Below, one piece after another: positions 25,029 to 32,622 of a stretch of DNA of 64,000 nt. The notes below the pieces were generated by a model. The model ran no database searches. It was not told where the DNA came from and saw nothing but the letters and a program-made list of their open reading frames with translations. Source of the DNA: Corynebacterium hylobatis (GTDB taxonomy: Bacteria > Actinomycetota > Actinomycetes > Mycobacteriales > Mycobacteriaceae); contig NZ_RXHJ01000006.1 in assembly GCF_003955685.1 (NCBI RefSeq), forward strand, positions 1 through 64,000. The letters are read 5' to 3'. Each line of letters begins with the position of its first letter. The first letter of the stretch is position 1. The position numbers and the translations under genes are program-made.

Positions 25029-25931
25029 CTACGCCCGAAGGAGTTCGCGGTAGATGTCGAGCCGGTCGACGGGTGAGAGCGCGTCCGCGCCGTAGGCACC
25101 GAGGTCGCTGAGCCGGTCCAGGGAGCGCGCGCACAGCTGACGGATGCGTCCGCCGCTCAGGGGGGTGCCGTCGTCATCCTCCCAGCCGAGGGCGGACATG
25201 GTGGTCTCCAGGACGTGATCACTGAGGAGTTCATCGCCCATGCAGGCGAGGGCGAGGACAACGGTCCAGAAGGCATCGCGGGCGGGCGGGGCTGTTTCGA
25301 GGGGTATTTCGGCGAGGACGTCGGCGACGTCCCGGGGCAGGTCGACCTCCCGGGTGAGGTCGAGGGCCTGGAGGAGGGGGACAAAGTCGAAGATGCCGGA
25401 GCGGTCGATGAGGCGGCGGACGGCGGGGGCGGTGGCGGCGAGGACGTCGCGGATGGTGGCGGTACCGGTCAGTTCGGCGTTGATGGCGGCGAGGTCAAAT
25501 TCCGTGTCACCGAAGGCACCGGAGCCACCGACGCAGAGGGCACGCGGGGTGCCGTCATCACGCAGGTAGGACTCGACGGCGGTGATGATGATGTCCCACA
25601 AGCCGAAGTGGTAGACGATCGAGTCGCCTTCCTCGGCGAGGTGATGGTGGAGTTCGTCGGCGGCGTCGAGACGCTCGTTGCGGTCCTCGTGGGTGGAGAA
25701 GTGCCAGGGGGCGGAACCGCGGTGTTCCTCAAGGCCGAAGGCGATGACGAGGACATCGTGGAGGTCGGCGAGGTGGAGGCCGTCGTTGACACCGATATGG
25801 CGGTGGACCTCGGCGTCGGCACGCAGGTTGGCGGCACGGAGGATGACGGTCCTGGGCTGCCGTTGTCTGCGGGCGCGGACGGCCGTCAGGTCGACGACCT
25901 GTCCTGTGCTGTTCCCGCTCTCTGACGACAT
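25029..25931 (-). CDS. PRiA4_ORF3-like protein
   Basis: 300 residues. The first half resembles the plasmid pRiA4b ORF-3 domain: 'LHDVLVIAFGLEEHRGSAPW' matches its LHxxIxxAFGWxxxHxxxF pattern, and 'SIVYHFGLWDIIITAVE' its Y-x-F-G-x-W segment. The second half is helical, acidic and unassigned. The domain is often found near transposon genes, but none are here, and no function is known. The ATG at 25931 has TACCCT 7 nt upstream. It is one of four closely spaced minus-strand genes ending in the GtrA gene. Confidence 0.75.
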   Translation of the reverse strand: MSSESGNSTGQVVDLTAVRARRQRQPRTVILRAANLRADAEVHRHIGVNDGLHLADLHDVLVIAFGLEEHRGSAPWHFSTHEDRNERLDAADELHHHLAEEGDSIVYHFGLWDIIITAVESYLRDDGTPRALCVGGSGAFGDTEFDLAAINAELTGTATIRDVLAATAPAVRRLIDRSGIFDFVPLLQALDLTREVDLPRDVADVLAEIPLETAPPARDAFWTVVLALACMGDELLSDHVLETTMSALGWEDDDGTPLSGGRIRQLCARSLDRLSDLGAYGADALSPVDRLDIYRELLRA

Positions 25932-25938
25932 GACACCC

Positions 25939-25944
25939 AGGGTA
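25939..25944 (-). promoter_or_regulatory. -10 element, PRiA4_ORF3-like gene
   Basis: TACCCT lies 7 nt before the ATG at 25931, a leaderless-type arrangement. Confidence 0.45.
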
Positions 25945-25954
25945 GCGATTTTTT

Positions 25955-26455
25955 TCAGTCCAGCGGCAGAGGCAAGGTCTCCGCCCCGTACCGTTCCTGC
26001 AGATACTTGCGCGAGCGACGCTGGCTCTCGATGGTGTGCCAGGCCTCCACCAGCTCTGTCAGAGCGGTGGCATAGGACCATGCCCTCTGAGCTGCAGGTT
26101 CGCCGTGGTAGGCGGTGGCGATCTGCTCGAGATCGACGGTCTCGGGGGCGTCGAAACGCGGGAGAGTGAGCTGGGGATTCGCCTCCTTCGCGGCCTTCGC
26201 CGCGGCCTTGTACTCGGCGAGGCGCTTCTCAACGCCCGCCCGGATCGCCCGCAGCGCCTCCCCGTCCCCGTCAACGTCGAGGACATGTGCGCCGGCGGTG
26301 AGGTCCACCATGCGCGCCGGATCCACCTCACCGGGGCCGAGCAGCCACGCGCCGGACATGATGCCGGAGGGCGAGTCCGGGGAGGTCTGCACCTGCCACA
26401 CGACAGTCGTCTCCCCCTGCCTGTCAACGACCGCGATCACCGAATGCCCGCTCAT
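25955..26455 (-). CDS. Hypothetical protein
   Basis: 166 residues, not recognised. The N-terminus is beta-rich ('SVIAVVDRQGETTVVWQVQT'). A predicted coiled or long helix follows around 75-95 (EKRLAEYKAAAKAAKEANPQ), and the C-terminus is basic-aromatic. No signal peptide or membrane segment is seen. Its ATG overlaps the stop of the upstream membrane protein gene as ATGA, so the two are translated together and may form one complex. The longer frame to 26647 is a shadow of that gene. Confidence 0.75.
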   Translation of the reverse strand: MSGHSVIAVVDRQGETTVVWQVQTSPDSPSGIMSGAWLLGPGEVDPARMVDLTAGAHVLDVDGDGEALRAIRAGVEKRLAEYKAAAKAAKEANPQLTLPRFDAPETVDLEQIATAYHGEPAAQRAWSYATALTELVEAWHTIESQRRSRKYLQERYGAETLPLPLD

Positions 26456-26955
26456 GCCCGCTGCCCCCTGCGCTGGTGGGCGATCTCGGCGATGGCGAAG
26501 ACCACGGCTGCTGCCACGCCGCCGAGCCAGGTGTTGGGCCGGGAGAGCCCGCAGCGTCGCAGCCAGGCGACGAGGCGGCGCTGGAGGGCGGCATCGAGCC
26601 TCAGCAGTGCGGTCAGCACCGCCAGTGCCCCGATGATGACGGTCCACGTCTGCACTGGTGAGTCCGTGGAAAAATCCCCCGCCGGGGTGTCCGAACCCGG
26701 GCCCGGCACCGAACCGATCTCGCCGATGGAGCGGCGCAGCTGATCGAACATCACCGTCGGATCATTATCCGGGTCCTCATCGAAGGAGTTGAGCACGGCC
26801 ACCAGCGCCGCCCCGCCGGCCCCGACCCCCGCCGTGGCCAGGGCCCGCAGGGGGCGGGAGGAGATGTAGTCGGGCAAGGCGACGGTGGCCCCCACCATGC
26901 CCGCCTGCGCGATTCTGCCCGCCAGGGTGTCATCGAGACTGTAGTAGTCGGTCAT
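26452..26955 (-). CDS. Hypothetical membrane protein
   Basis: 167 residues, not recognised. Two weakly hydrophobic segments lie near 15-30 and 38-60. A linker with Asp/Pro-rich sequence (DEDPDNDP) follows, then two clearer helices near 104-117 and 142-157. The C-terminus is basic. Coupled by ATGA overlap to the following hypothetical gene. TAGGGT 6 nt before the ATG at 26955 supports this start with a leaderless mRNA. The context gives only proximity to cell-wall genes. Confidence 0.75.
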   Translation of the reverse strand: MTDYYSLDDTLAGRIAQAGMVGATVALPDYISSRPLRALATAGVGAGGAALVAVLNSFDEDPDNDPTVMFDQLRRSIGEIGSVPGPGSDTPAGDFSTDSPVQTWTVIIGALAVLTALLRLDAALQRRLVAWLRRCGLSRPNTWLGGVAAAVVFAIAEIAHQRRGQRA

Positions 26956-26961
26956 GCCCTA

Positions 26962-26967
26962 ACCCTA
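26962..26967 (-). promoter_or_regulatory. -10 element, hypothetical operon 26955-25955
   Basis: TAGGGT on the minus strand lies 6 nt before the ATG at 26955. Confidence 0.45.
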
Positions 26968-26997
26968 TCCCCTCACCCCCACCGGATCAGGGCTGTC

Positions 26998-27003
26998 TAC
27001 GCT
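26998..27003 (+). promoter_or_regulatory. -10 element, 27010 gene
   Basis: TACGCT lies 6 nt before the ATG at 27010, divergent from the element at 26962. Confidence 0.4.
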
Positions 27004-27009
27004 GGTGGC

Positions 27010-27270
27010 ATGTTCGGAAAGAAGAAGAGCCGTGACGGTTACGACGAGGAGAAGGATCTGCGCGAGGGACGTTTCGTTGCTGCCGAGCAGACCAACCTGC
27101 CCCTCAATGACTTCATGACCCGTCTGCTGGCACAGGAACTGCCCATCCTCGACAGCCACGACCGCACCGAGGTCTACCGCCTGCTGCGCGAGTATGCGGC
27201 CTCCGGCCGGCCCGTGATCACTTCACAGGAGGAGCTGCCAGCGGATATACGCGGGATCCTCGATCTCTGA
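27010..27270 (+). CDS. Hypothetical small protein
   Basis: 86 residues, not assigned. It is charged and probably helical: a Lys-rich start MFGKKKSRDGYDEEKDLREG, then 'FMTRLLAQELPILDSHDRTE' and a C-terminal 'QEELPADIRGILDL'. No membrane segment, cysteine pair or known motif is visible. The coding case rests on a full frame with normal codon use, a TACGCT -10 six nt before the ATG, and a terminator hairpin 19 nt after the stop. It stands alone between two minus-strand units. Confidence 0.7.
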   Translation: MFGKKKSRDGYDEEKDLREGRFVAAEQTNLPLNDFMTRLLAQELPILDSHDRTEVYRLLREYAASGRPVITSQEELPADIRGILDL

Positions 27271-27288
27271 ACCCACCGGAGAAGCAAA

Positions 27289-27320
27289 GATCCGGTCCCC
27301 TCACCGAGGGCAACCGGATC
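27289..27320. terminator. Bidirectional hairpin terminator
   Basis: GATCCGGT (27289-27296) pairs with ACCGGATC (27313-27320), with inner CCCTC/GAGGG. It separates the + gene ending at 27270 from the - peptide gene ending at 27350. Confidence 0.75.
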
Positions 27321-27349
27321 ATGAAAGCGGACTTCTGTTGGGCGACTGC

Positions 27350-27469
27350 CTAGAAGAGCCAGCCCAGGCCGATGGAGTTGACGAAGAAGTGGAAGAGACC
27401 CTGGGCGGAACCGAATGCGGCATGGGCACCGGCCACGGTGCTTCCGAGCAATGCAGTGATAGTGGACAT
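27350..27469 (-). CDS. Small hydrophobic peptide A (39 aa)
   Basis: A 39-residue peptide, MSTITALLGS then 'TVAGAHAAFGSAQGLFHFF', ending NSIGLGWLF. It has no Sec signal peptide or charged residues beyond the termini. The ribosome site AAGGAAAGGAAAA precedes the ATG at 27469, and a -10-like ACTATGGCAA (read on +) lies 62 nt upstream. A terminator follows. It is similar to peptide B in the pattern AH-x4-S-x2-G-x6-N-x6-W. PorA/PorH-type mycomembrane peptides and ProtX of corynebacteria have this size and lack signals, but I see no sequence match, so that link is inference. Confidence 0.65.
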   Translation of the reverse strand: MSTITALLGSTVAGAHAAFGSAQGLFHFFVNSIGLGWLF

Positions 27470-27530
27470 AAGCGTGATTTTCCTTTCCTTAGGGCCATGT
27501 TTCCCGCCATTCGGCGGTGACCCACCTTCA

Positions 27531-27540
27531 ACTATGGCAA
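27531..27540 (-). promoter_or_regulatory. Shared promoter motif of peptide A
   Basis: TTGCCATAGT on the minus strand, identical to 27861-27870 before peptide B. It lies 62 nt before the ATG and contains a TG-x2-ATAGT extended -10-like core. Confidence 0.5.
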
Positions 27541-27587
27541 TCCCCGCTGCAGCCTGCAACTGCCCGAAGGTAATCAGGAAAATAAAA

Positions 27588-27625
27588 CTGTCCGGGTAAC
27601 ACCCGAAAAGGCTGCACCCGGACAG
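27588..27625 (-). terminator. Inverted repeat between peptide genes
   Basis: CTGTCCGGGT (27588-27597) pairs perfectly with ACCCGGACAG (27616-27625) around an 18-nt loop. It may be a second terminator for peptide B or an operator near the peptide A promoter. Confidence 0.4.
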
Positions 27626-27635
27626 TAGAAATGAA

Positions 27636-27664
27636 GAAGACCCCGGGAAAATCCCGAGGTCTTC
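27636..27664 (-). terminator. Terminator of peptide B
   Basis: GAAGACC (27636-27642) pairs with GGTCTTC (27658-27664), with inner CGGGA/TCCCG. It begins 33 nt 3' of the peptide B stop. Confidence 0.65.
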
Positions 27665-27696
27665 CAGATATCCCTAAGGGATTATCTTCATCTGAC

Positions 27697-27804
27697 TTAG
27701 ACGCCCCAGAAGACGCCAGCGGACAGGTTGAAGATGGAGTCGGTGACGCCACCGATGACGGAGTAGAGGACGTGAGCGGCGTGGAAAACGATCCAATCCA
27801 GCAT
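27697..27804 (-). CDS. Small hydrophobic peptide B (35 aa)
   Basis: A 35-residue peptide, MLDWIVFHAAHVLYSVIGG then VTDSIFN and LSAGVFWGV. It is too short for ordinary gene callers. Support: AAAGGA 6 nt before the ATG at 27804, a promoter motif identical to that of peptide A 57 nt upstream, and a terminator after the stop. The sequence is amphipathic to hydrophobic, with no cleavable signal. It resembles peptide A, so the two look like tandem paralogs. Possible roles are mycomembrane pore or O-mycoloylated surface peptide; a membrane-active toxin is an alternative. None is shown by sequence. Confidence 0.65.
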   Translation of the reverse strand: MLDWIVFHAAHVLYSVIGGVTDSIFNLSAGVFWGV

Positions 27805-27860
27805 GTTGATTCCTTTCGAAGGGAGTTAAGAACAAACCGTGCGGCCTGCCCTATGGCTAT

Positions 27861-27870
27861 ACTATGGCAA
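27861..27870 (-). promoter_or_regulatory. Shared promoter motif of peptide B
   Basis: TTGCCATAGT on the minus strand, 57 nt before the peptide B ATG. It is an exact copy of 27531-27540; the following TATAGC could extend it as a -10. Confidence 0.5.
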
Positions 27871-28408
27871 ATCCGCATCCATCCGGCAAGCCATGTAAGC
27901 CACACCACTCCCCGGAAAGATGCACCAAAAAGCCGCACAAGGAGCGTTTATGCAGCACAGGCGATATTTCCCCTCCAAGAGGGAAGTGCTCCTGCCCGCA
28001 TAAATTCCCCCCATATAAGGGTGGGGGAGCCGTGCCAGTCACCCAATGCCGAGGGCGGAAATCATGCCGAAACCCACCCGCCATCAATCAGCGAGTGATC
28101 AAAGCCACATCAGGCGCGAAAAGTTTCTTTATCGCCTGTCAAGATGATAAGGCATGATGAATCGAAAAACAACTATTGAATGTTACATTGCCCAAATTTT
28201 TGGTGAATTTTCGCTCAATCTCACCCCATCCTGTTAACAAACGGGTACATGAGAGCGATGATAGATTTTTCCGGTTGCAGCTGCGGCAGAGAAACTCGGT
28301 GCCCGCCCGGCTGCGGATACCAGTCGTCCGCTTCCCGACGGTAGGCTTCTCCGTGATTCAGATATGCGCCTCAGCGCGTATACCTCCGTCCAGTCAGAGA
28401 ATCGGAAG
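27871..28408. other. 538-bp gene-free, AT-richer region before dprE1
   Basis: No convincing gene on either strand, and base composition is clearly more AT-rich than the surroundings. It holds small hairpins: TTCCC/GGGAA near 27968-27984, C-run/G-run near 28007-28026, and CAGGCG/CGCCTG near 28112-28138. It must contain the dprE1 operon promoter and leader; I could not fix a -10/-35 pair. A 27-codon frame at 28154-28237 is noted but not called. Confidence 0.6.
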
Positions 28409-29824
28409 ATGGAACTTCAGACCACCACCAAGTCCCTCACGGGGTGGGGCCGCACCGCCCCGTCCACGGCGCACGTCCTGGCCACGCCGGATGTCGAGAA
28501 GATCATCGCGGCCGTGGCGCAAGTCGCCGACGCCAACGCGGATAAACCCTCCCACCTGCGCCGTGGAGTCATCGCGCGCGGTATGGGACGTTCCTACGGC
28601 GATCCGGCGCAGAACGCCGGCGGCCTGGTCGTGGACATGCAGCCCCTGAACAGGATCCACTCGATTGACCCGGATTCCGCCATTGTCGACGTCGACGGTG
28701 GCGTGACCCTCGACCAGCTGATGAAGGCCGCCCTCCCCTACGGGCTGTGGATTCCGGTGCTGCCGGGTACACGCCAGGTGACCATCGGCGGTGCGATCGG
28801 GCCGGACATCCACGGCAAGAACCACCATTCCGCAGGCTCTTTCGGCGACCACGTCGTCTCCATGGAGCTGCTGGTCGCCGACGGCCGCGTGCTCCACCTC
28901 GAGCCGGAGGGCACTACGGATGACCCGGACGGCACGCTCTTCTGGGCGACGGTCGGCGGCATGGGGCTGACCGGCATCATCCTGCAGGCTCGGATCCGGA
29001 TGACCAAGACGGAGACCGCCTACTTCATCGCGGACACCGACCGGACGGAGAACCTCGAGGAGACCGTCGCCTTCCACTCGGACGGCTCGGAGCACAACTA
29101 CACCTACTCCTCCGCCTGGTTCGACGCGATCAGCCCGGAGCCGAAGCTGGGCCGTGCCACCATCTCGCGTGGTTCGCTGGCAACCCTGGACCAGCTGCAG
29201 GAGCTCGCCCCGAAGCTCGCGAAGGATCCGCTGAAGTTCAACGCCCCGCAGCTGATGACGGTGCCGGACATCTTCCCGTCCTTCACCATGAACAAGCTGA
29301 CGATGAGCGCGATCGGCCAGGCCTACTTCATGATGGGCGCCCCGGCGCGGAACCAGATCAAGAATCTGACGCAGTTCTACCAGCCTCTCGACCTGGTCGG
29401 TGAGTGGAACCGCGGCTACGGCCCGGCCGGTTTCCTGCAGTACCAGTTCGTGGTGCCGATGGATGCGGTGGAGCCGTTCAAGGAGATCATCCGCGATATC
29501 CAGCGCTCCGGGCATTACTCCGCGCTCAATGTGTTCAAGCTCTTCGGGCCGGGCAACCGGGCCCCGTTGTCCTACCCGATGCCGGGCTGGAACGTCTGCG
29601 TGGACTTCCCCATCCGTCCGGGCCTCAACGAGTTTCTCGACGACCTGGATCGCCGGGTCATGGAGTTCGGCGGCCGACTGTACCTGGCCAAGGAATCCCG
29701 CACCTCCGCGGAGAACTTCCACCAGATGTATCCGGGCCTGGAGGGTTGGCTGAAGACCCGCAACGGAATCGACCCGACGGGTGTCTTCGCCTCCGACATG
29801 TCCCGCCGTCTCGAACTGAACTGA
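28409..29824 (+). CDS. dprE1: Decaprenylphospho-ribose 2'-oxidase DprE1
   Basis: A 471-residue FAD enzyme of the VAO family. It oxidises decaprenyl-phospho-ribose to the 2'-keto form, the first half of the epimerisation giving DPA. The FAD-binding N-terminal region has '[16 protein letters not shown]', with '[13 protein letters not shown]' further on. C397 in NVCVDFP is the residue equivalent to Mtb Cys387, the covalent target of benzothiazinones, so the enzyme looks drug-sensitive. The ATG at 28409 is preceded by GAGAATCGGAAG; a longer frame from 28364 is possible. dprE2 follows after 20 nt. Confidence 0.95.
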   Translation: MELQTTTKSLTGWGRTAPSTAHVLATPDVEKIIAAVAQVADANADKPSHLRRGVIARGMGRSYGDPAQNAGGLVVDMQPLNRIHSIDPDSAIVDVDGGVTLDQLMKAALPYGLWIPVLPGTRQVTIGGAIGPDIHGKNHHSAGSFGDHVVSMELLVADGRVLHLEPEGTTDDPDGTLFWATVGGMGLTGIILQARIRMTKTETAYFIADTDRTENLEETVAFHSDGSEHNYTYSSAWFDAISPEPKLGRATISRGSLATLDQLQELAPKLAKDPLKFNAPQLMTVPDIFPSFTMNKLTMSAIGQAYFMMGAPARNQIKNLTQFYQPLDLVGEWNRGYGPAGFLQYQFVVPMDAVEPFKEIIRDIQRSGHYSALNVFKLFGPGNRAPLSYPMPGWNVCVDFPIRPGLNEFLDDLDRRVMEFGGRLYLAKESRTSAENFHQMYPGLEGWLKTRNGIDPTGVFASDMSRRLELN

Positions 29825-29844
29825 CACAGGAGTAATACAGAACC

Positions 29845-30606
29845 ATGCTCAACGCAGTGGGCCAGGCCCAGAACATTCTGCTGCTCGGCGGCACCTCCGA
29901 GATCGGCCTCGGCATAGTCGCCGAGTTCCTCAGCCGTGGACCCGCCCGGGTGACGCTGGCGGCGCGCAAGGACTCGCCGCGCATCAGCACGGCGGTGGAC
30001 CAGATCAAGGCCGCCGGCGCCTCCGAGGTGGAGGTCGTGGATTTCGACGCCACCGACTTCGACTCCCATCCGGCGACCATCGAAGCCGCCTTCGCACACG
30101 GTGACGTGGATGTCGCGATCGTGGCCTTCGGCACCCTGGGGGACCAGGAGGCGCTGTGGCAGGATCAGGCCGCGGCCGTGGCCTCCGCCCAGACCAACTA
30201 CACCGGCCCCGTGTCCGTCGGTGTGCTCCTGGGGCAGCGTTTCAGGGAGCAGGGCCACGGCACCATCGTCGCCCTGTCCTCCGTCGCAGGTGTGCGGGTG
30301 CGCCGCTCCAACTTCGTCTACGGCGCATCCAAGGCCGGCCTCGACGGTTTCTACACTCAGCTGGGTGAGGCCCTGCGGGACTCGGGCGCGAAGGTGCTCG
30401 TTGTCCGTCCGGGTCAGGTGCGCACGAAGATGTCGGCGGGCACGAAGGAGGCACCGCTGACCGTGGACATCGACGACGTGGCGAAGGCCACCGTCGAGGG
30501 TGTCCTCAAGGGCCGGGACATCATCTTCGTCCACCCGGCCTTCGAGGCCGTGGCGGCGGTGTTCAACATGATCCCGCGCCAGATCTTCCGCAGGCTACCC
30601 TTCTAG
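29845..30606 (+). CDS. dprE2: Decaprenylphospho-2-keto-arabinose reductase DprE2
   Basis: A 253-residue short-chain dehydrogenase. DprE2 reduces the keto intermediate from DprE1 with NADH to yield decaprenyl-phospho-arabinose. It has the dinucleotide motif GGTSEIGLG (about 14-22), catalytic Ser in 'ALSSVAGVRV', and Y-x3-K in YGASKAG. The C-terminus ends with a hydrophobic 'AAVFNMIPRQIFRRLPF' that may contact the membrane. AGGAG lies upstream of the ATG. aftA begins 2 nt after its stop. Confidence 0.95.
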   Translation: MLNAVGQAQNILLLGGTSEIGLGIVAEFLSRGPARVTLAARKDSPRISTAVDQIKAAGASEVEVVDFDATDFDSHPATIEAAFAHGDVDVAIVAFGTLGDQEALWQDQAAAVASAQTNYTGPVSVGVLLGQRFREQGHGTIVALSSVAGVRVRRSNFVYGASKAGLDGFYTQLGEALRDSGAKVLVVRPGQVRTKMSAGTKEAPLTVDIDDVAKATVEGVLKGRDIIFVHPAFEAVAAVFNMIPRQIFRRLPF

Positions 30607-30608
30607 GC

Positions 30609-32606
30609 ATGTCGACGCGCACCGAGGACTACACCACTGACCTGCTGAGCCGGCGCCGGACCCTGGCGGGCATCGTCGTCGCCGGCATCGCCGGCGGGGT
30701 GGTGACGTTGGCCGCGTGGCTGCTGCTCCGGTTGACCAGCTGGCCGGCCTTCAACACGTCGAACATGACGTACGCGTTGTCGACGGTCGCGACCGTCGTC
30801 ACGCTCCTGGTCCTCGGGGCGCTGACCATCGCCTGGCTGTTTGATGAGCAGAAGGCGAGGGGACGTCGCGAAGCAGGTGAGGATGAGGCCATCCGGCGGC
30901 CACGCTGGCGGGTGGTCCTCACCTACCTCGTCTCCTACCTCTCGCCGGCGGCGCTGGTGCTTTCCACGACCGCGATACCGTTGTCCGCCACGCGTCTGTA
31001 CCTCGACGGTGTGCAGGTCGACCAGCGTTTCCGCACCCAGTTCCTCACGCGGATGGCCACGACGTGGGGCAACCAGGACATGAACTACATCGACCTGCCC
31101 ACCTACTACCCGCTGGGCTGGTTCTGGGGCGGCGGCCGGCTGGCCAACCTGCTGGGTATGCCGGGCTGGGAGGTGTATCAGCCGTGGGCGCTGATCTCCT
31201 TCGCCGTGGTCGGCTGCATGCTGGTGCCGGTGTGGCAGCGCCTGAGCGGTTCGCTGCCGGTGGCGGTGGCTATCACGCTGGTCACACTGTGTGTTGCGCT
31301 GGTGATGAGCCCGGAGGAGCCCTACGGCGCGGTTGTCGCCATGGGTGCCCCGGCGGCCACCGTGCTGGTGGGCCGGGCGCTGCTGGGTTCCTGGTTCGCC
31401 ACGGTGGGCATGGCCCTCTACCTCGGTGTCTCGGCGAGCTTCTACACCCTGTACACCGGTGCGGTGGCGCTGTCGGTGGTGGCCATCGGCACGCTCTTCG
31501 CCGCGATCTTCTTCCGCACCTGGCGTCCGCTGCTCCACCTGCTGGTCATGGGTGTCGGTTCCATCCTCATCGCCCTGGTGACGTGGGGGCCGTATCTGTG
31601 GCTCACCGTCACCGGGCACCCCTCGGACGGTTCCGCCGCCCCGAACTATCTGCCGTTGGAGGGCGCGCAGGTCCCGGTGCCCTTCCTCTCAACCTCGGTG
31701 CTCGGCCTGCTGTGCCTCTTCGGCCTGATCTGGCTGGTCATCCGGGCCACGGACCTGGACGCCCGCAGCATGGGCATCGCCCTGGTCGGCTTCTACCTGT
31801 GGTCCATCGGCTCGATGGTATTCACCCTGGCCGGCACCACGCTGCTGGGTTTCCGCGTGGACATCCTCATCGTCTCGCAGCTGGCCACCGCCGGTGTTCT
31901 GGCGCTGGCCCAGCTGCGGCTCATCGGGGTGGAGGCGCTCTACCCGGACCGGCTGGGCGCACGCGCCCGCCGCTACATCACGGTGCTCATGGTGGTTATC
32001 CTCGCCGGCGGTGGCCTGCACTACGCGCAGCAGATACCGGTGGTCAACCAGCGCGCCATCGACCAGGCCTACGCCGACACCGACGGCTACGGTGAACGCG
32101 CCGACCGTTTCGCCGCAGACGCCGGCCGCTATTATCCGGCGATCGACGAGGAGATCCGTTCCCACGGCCACGACCCGCTGGACACGGTGGTGCTCACCGA
32201 CGAAATCAACTTCATGTCCTTCCACCCCTACTTCGGTTTCCAGGCCTTCACCAGCCACTACGCCAACCCGCTGGGTGAGTTCACCGCCCGCAACGAGACG
32301 ATCGACGACTGGGCCACCGGTTCCTGGGAGGAGTTGTCCGACCCCGCGGCCTTCGATGAGGCACTCACCGGCACCCCGTGGCGGGGCCCGGACGTGTTCA
32401 TCCTCCGCGGCACGCTGGACCAGCCCGTCGGGGACGCCCCGGATGCGGGGTGGAAGACCCATCTGTCGGAGGACATCTTCCCCAACAACCCGAACACCCG
32501 TTACCACGGTATCTTCTTCAATCCGGAGGTCTTCCGCGCGGATCTGTGGCATACCTCCCAGATCGGCCCCTTCGTTGTGGCGACGCGTATAAAGGACGCG
32601 GGCTGA
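30609..32606 (+). CDS. aftA: Galactan 5-O-arabinofuranosyltransferase AftA
   Basis: 665 residues: a GT-C membrane enzyme with about 11 helices in the first 470 residues and a C-terminal extracytoplasmic domain. It puts the first arabinofuranose on galactan, using DPA. The conserved loop after the second helix, 'MNYIDLPTYYPLGWFWGGGR', is characteristic and contains the acidic residue expected for GT-C catalysis. The start at 30609 is immediately behind dprE2 (2 nt), so translation is coupled. Emb follows. Confidence 0.93.
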   Translation: MSTRTEDYTTDLLSRRRTLAGIVVAGIAGGVVTLAAWLLLRLTSWPAFNTSNMTYALSTVATVVTLLVLGALTIAWLFDEQKARGRREAGEDEAIRRPRWRVVLTYLVSYLSPAALVLSTTAIPLSATRLYLDGVQVDQRFRTQFLTRMATTWGNQDMNYIDLPTYYPLGWFWGGGRLANLLGMPGWEVYQPWALISFAVVGCMLVPVWQRLSGSLPVAVAITLVTLCVALVMSPEEPYGAVVAMGAPAATVLVGRALLGSWFATVGMALYLGVSASFYTLYTGAVALSVVAIGTLFAAIFFRTWRPLLHLLVMGVGSILIALVTWGPYLWLTVTGHPSDGSAAPNYLPLEGAQVPVPFLSTSVLGLLCLFGLIWLVIRATDLDARSMGIALVGFYLWSIGSMVFTLAGTTLLGFRVDILIVSQLATAGVLALAQLRLIGVEALYPDRLGARARRYITVLMVVILAGGGLHYAQQIPVVNQRAIDQAYADTDGYGERADRFAADAGRYYPAIDEEIRSHGHDPLDTVVLTDEINFMSFHPYFGFQAFTSHYANPLGEFTARNETIDDWATGSWEELSDPAAFDEALTGTPWRGPDVFILRGTLDQPVGDAPDAGWKTHLSEDIFPNNPNTRYHGIFFNPEVFRADLWHTSQIGPFVVATRIKDAG

Positions 32607-32608
32607 CG

Positions 32609-32614
32609 TAGACT
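32609..32614 (+). promoter_or_regulatory. -10 element, emb
   Basis: TAGACT lies 8 nt before the GTG at 32623. Emb could thus be read from its own leaderless transcript as well as from the dprE1 operon. Confidence 0.4.
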
Positions 32615-32622
32615 CCACTTCT

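Noticed and set aside
28154..28237. 27-codon frame on + starting ATGATG with AAGG upstream
   Set aside because: Composition is not protein-like for this genome and no paralog or terminator supports it.
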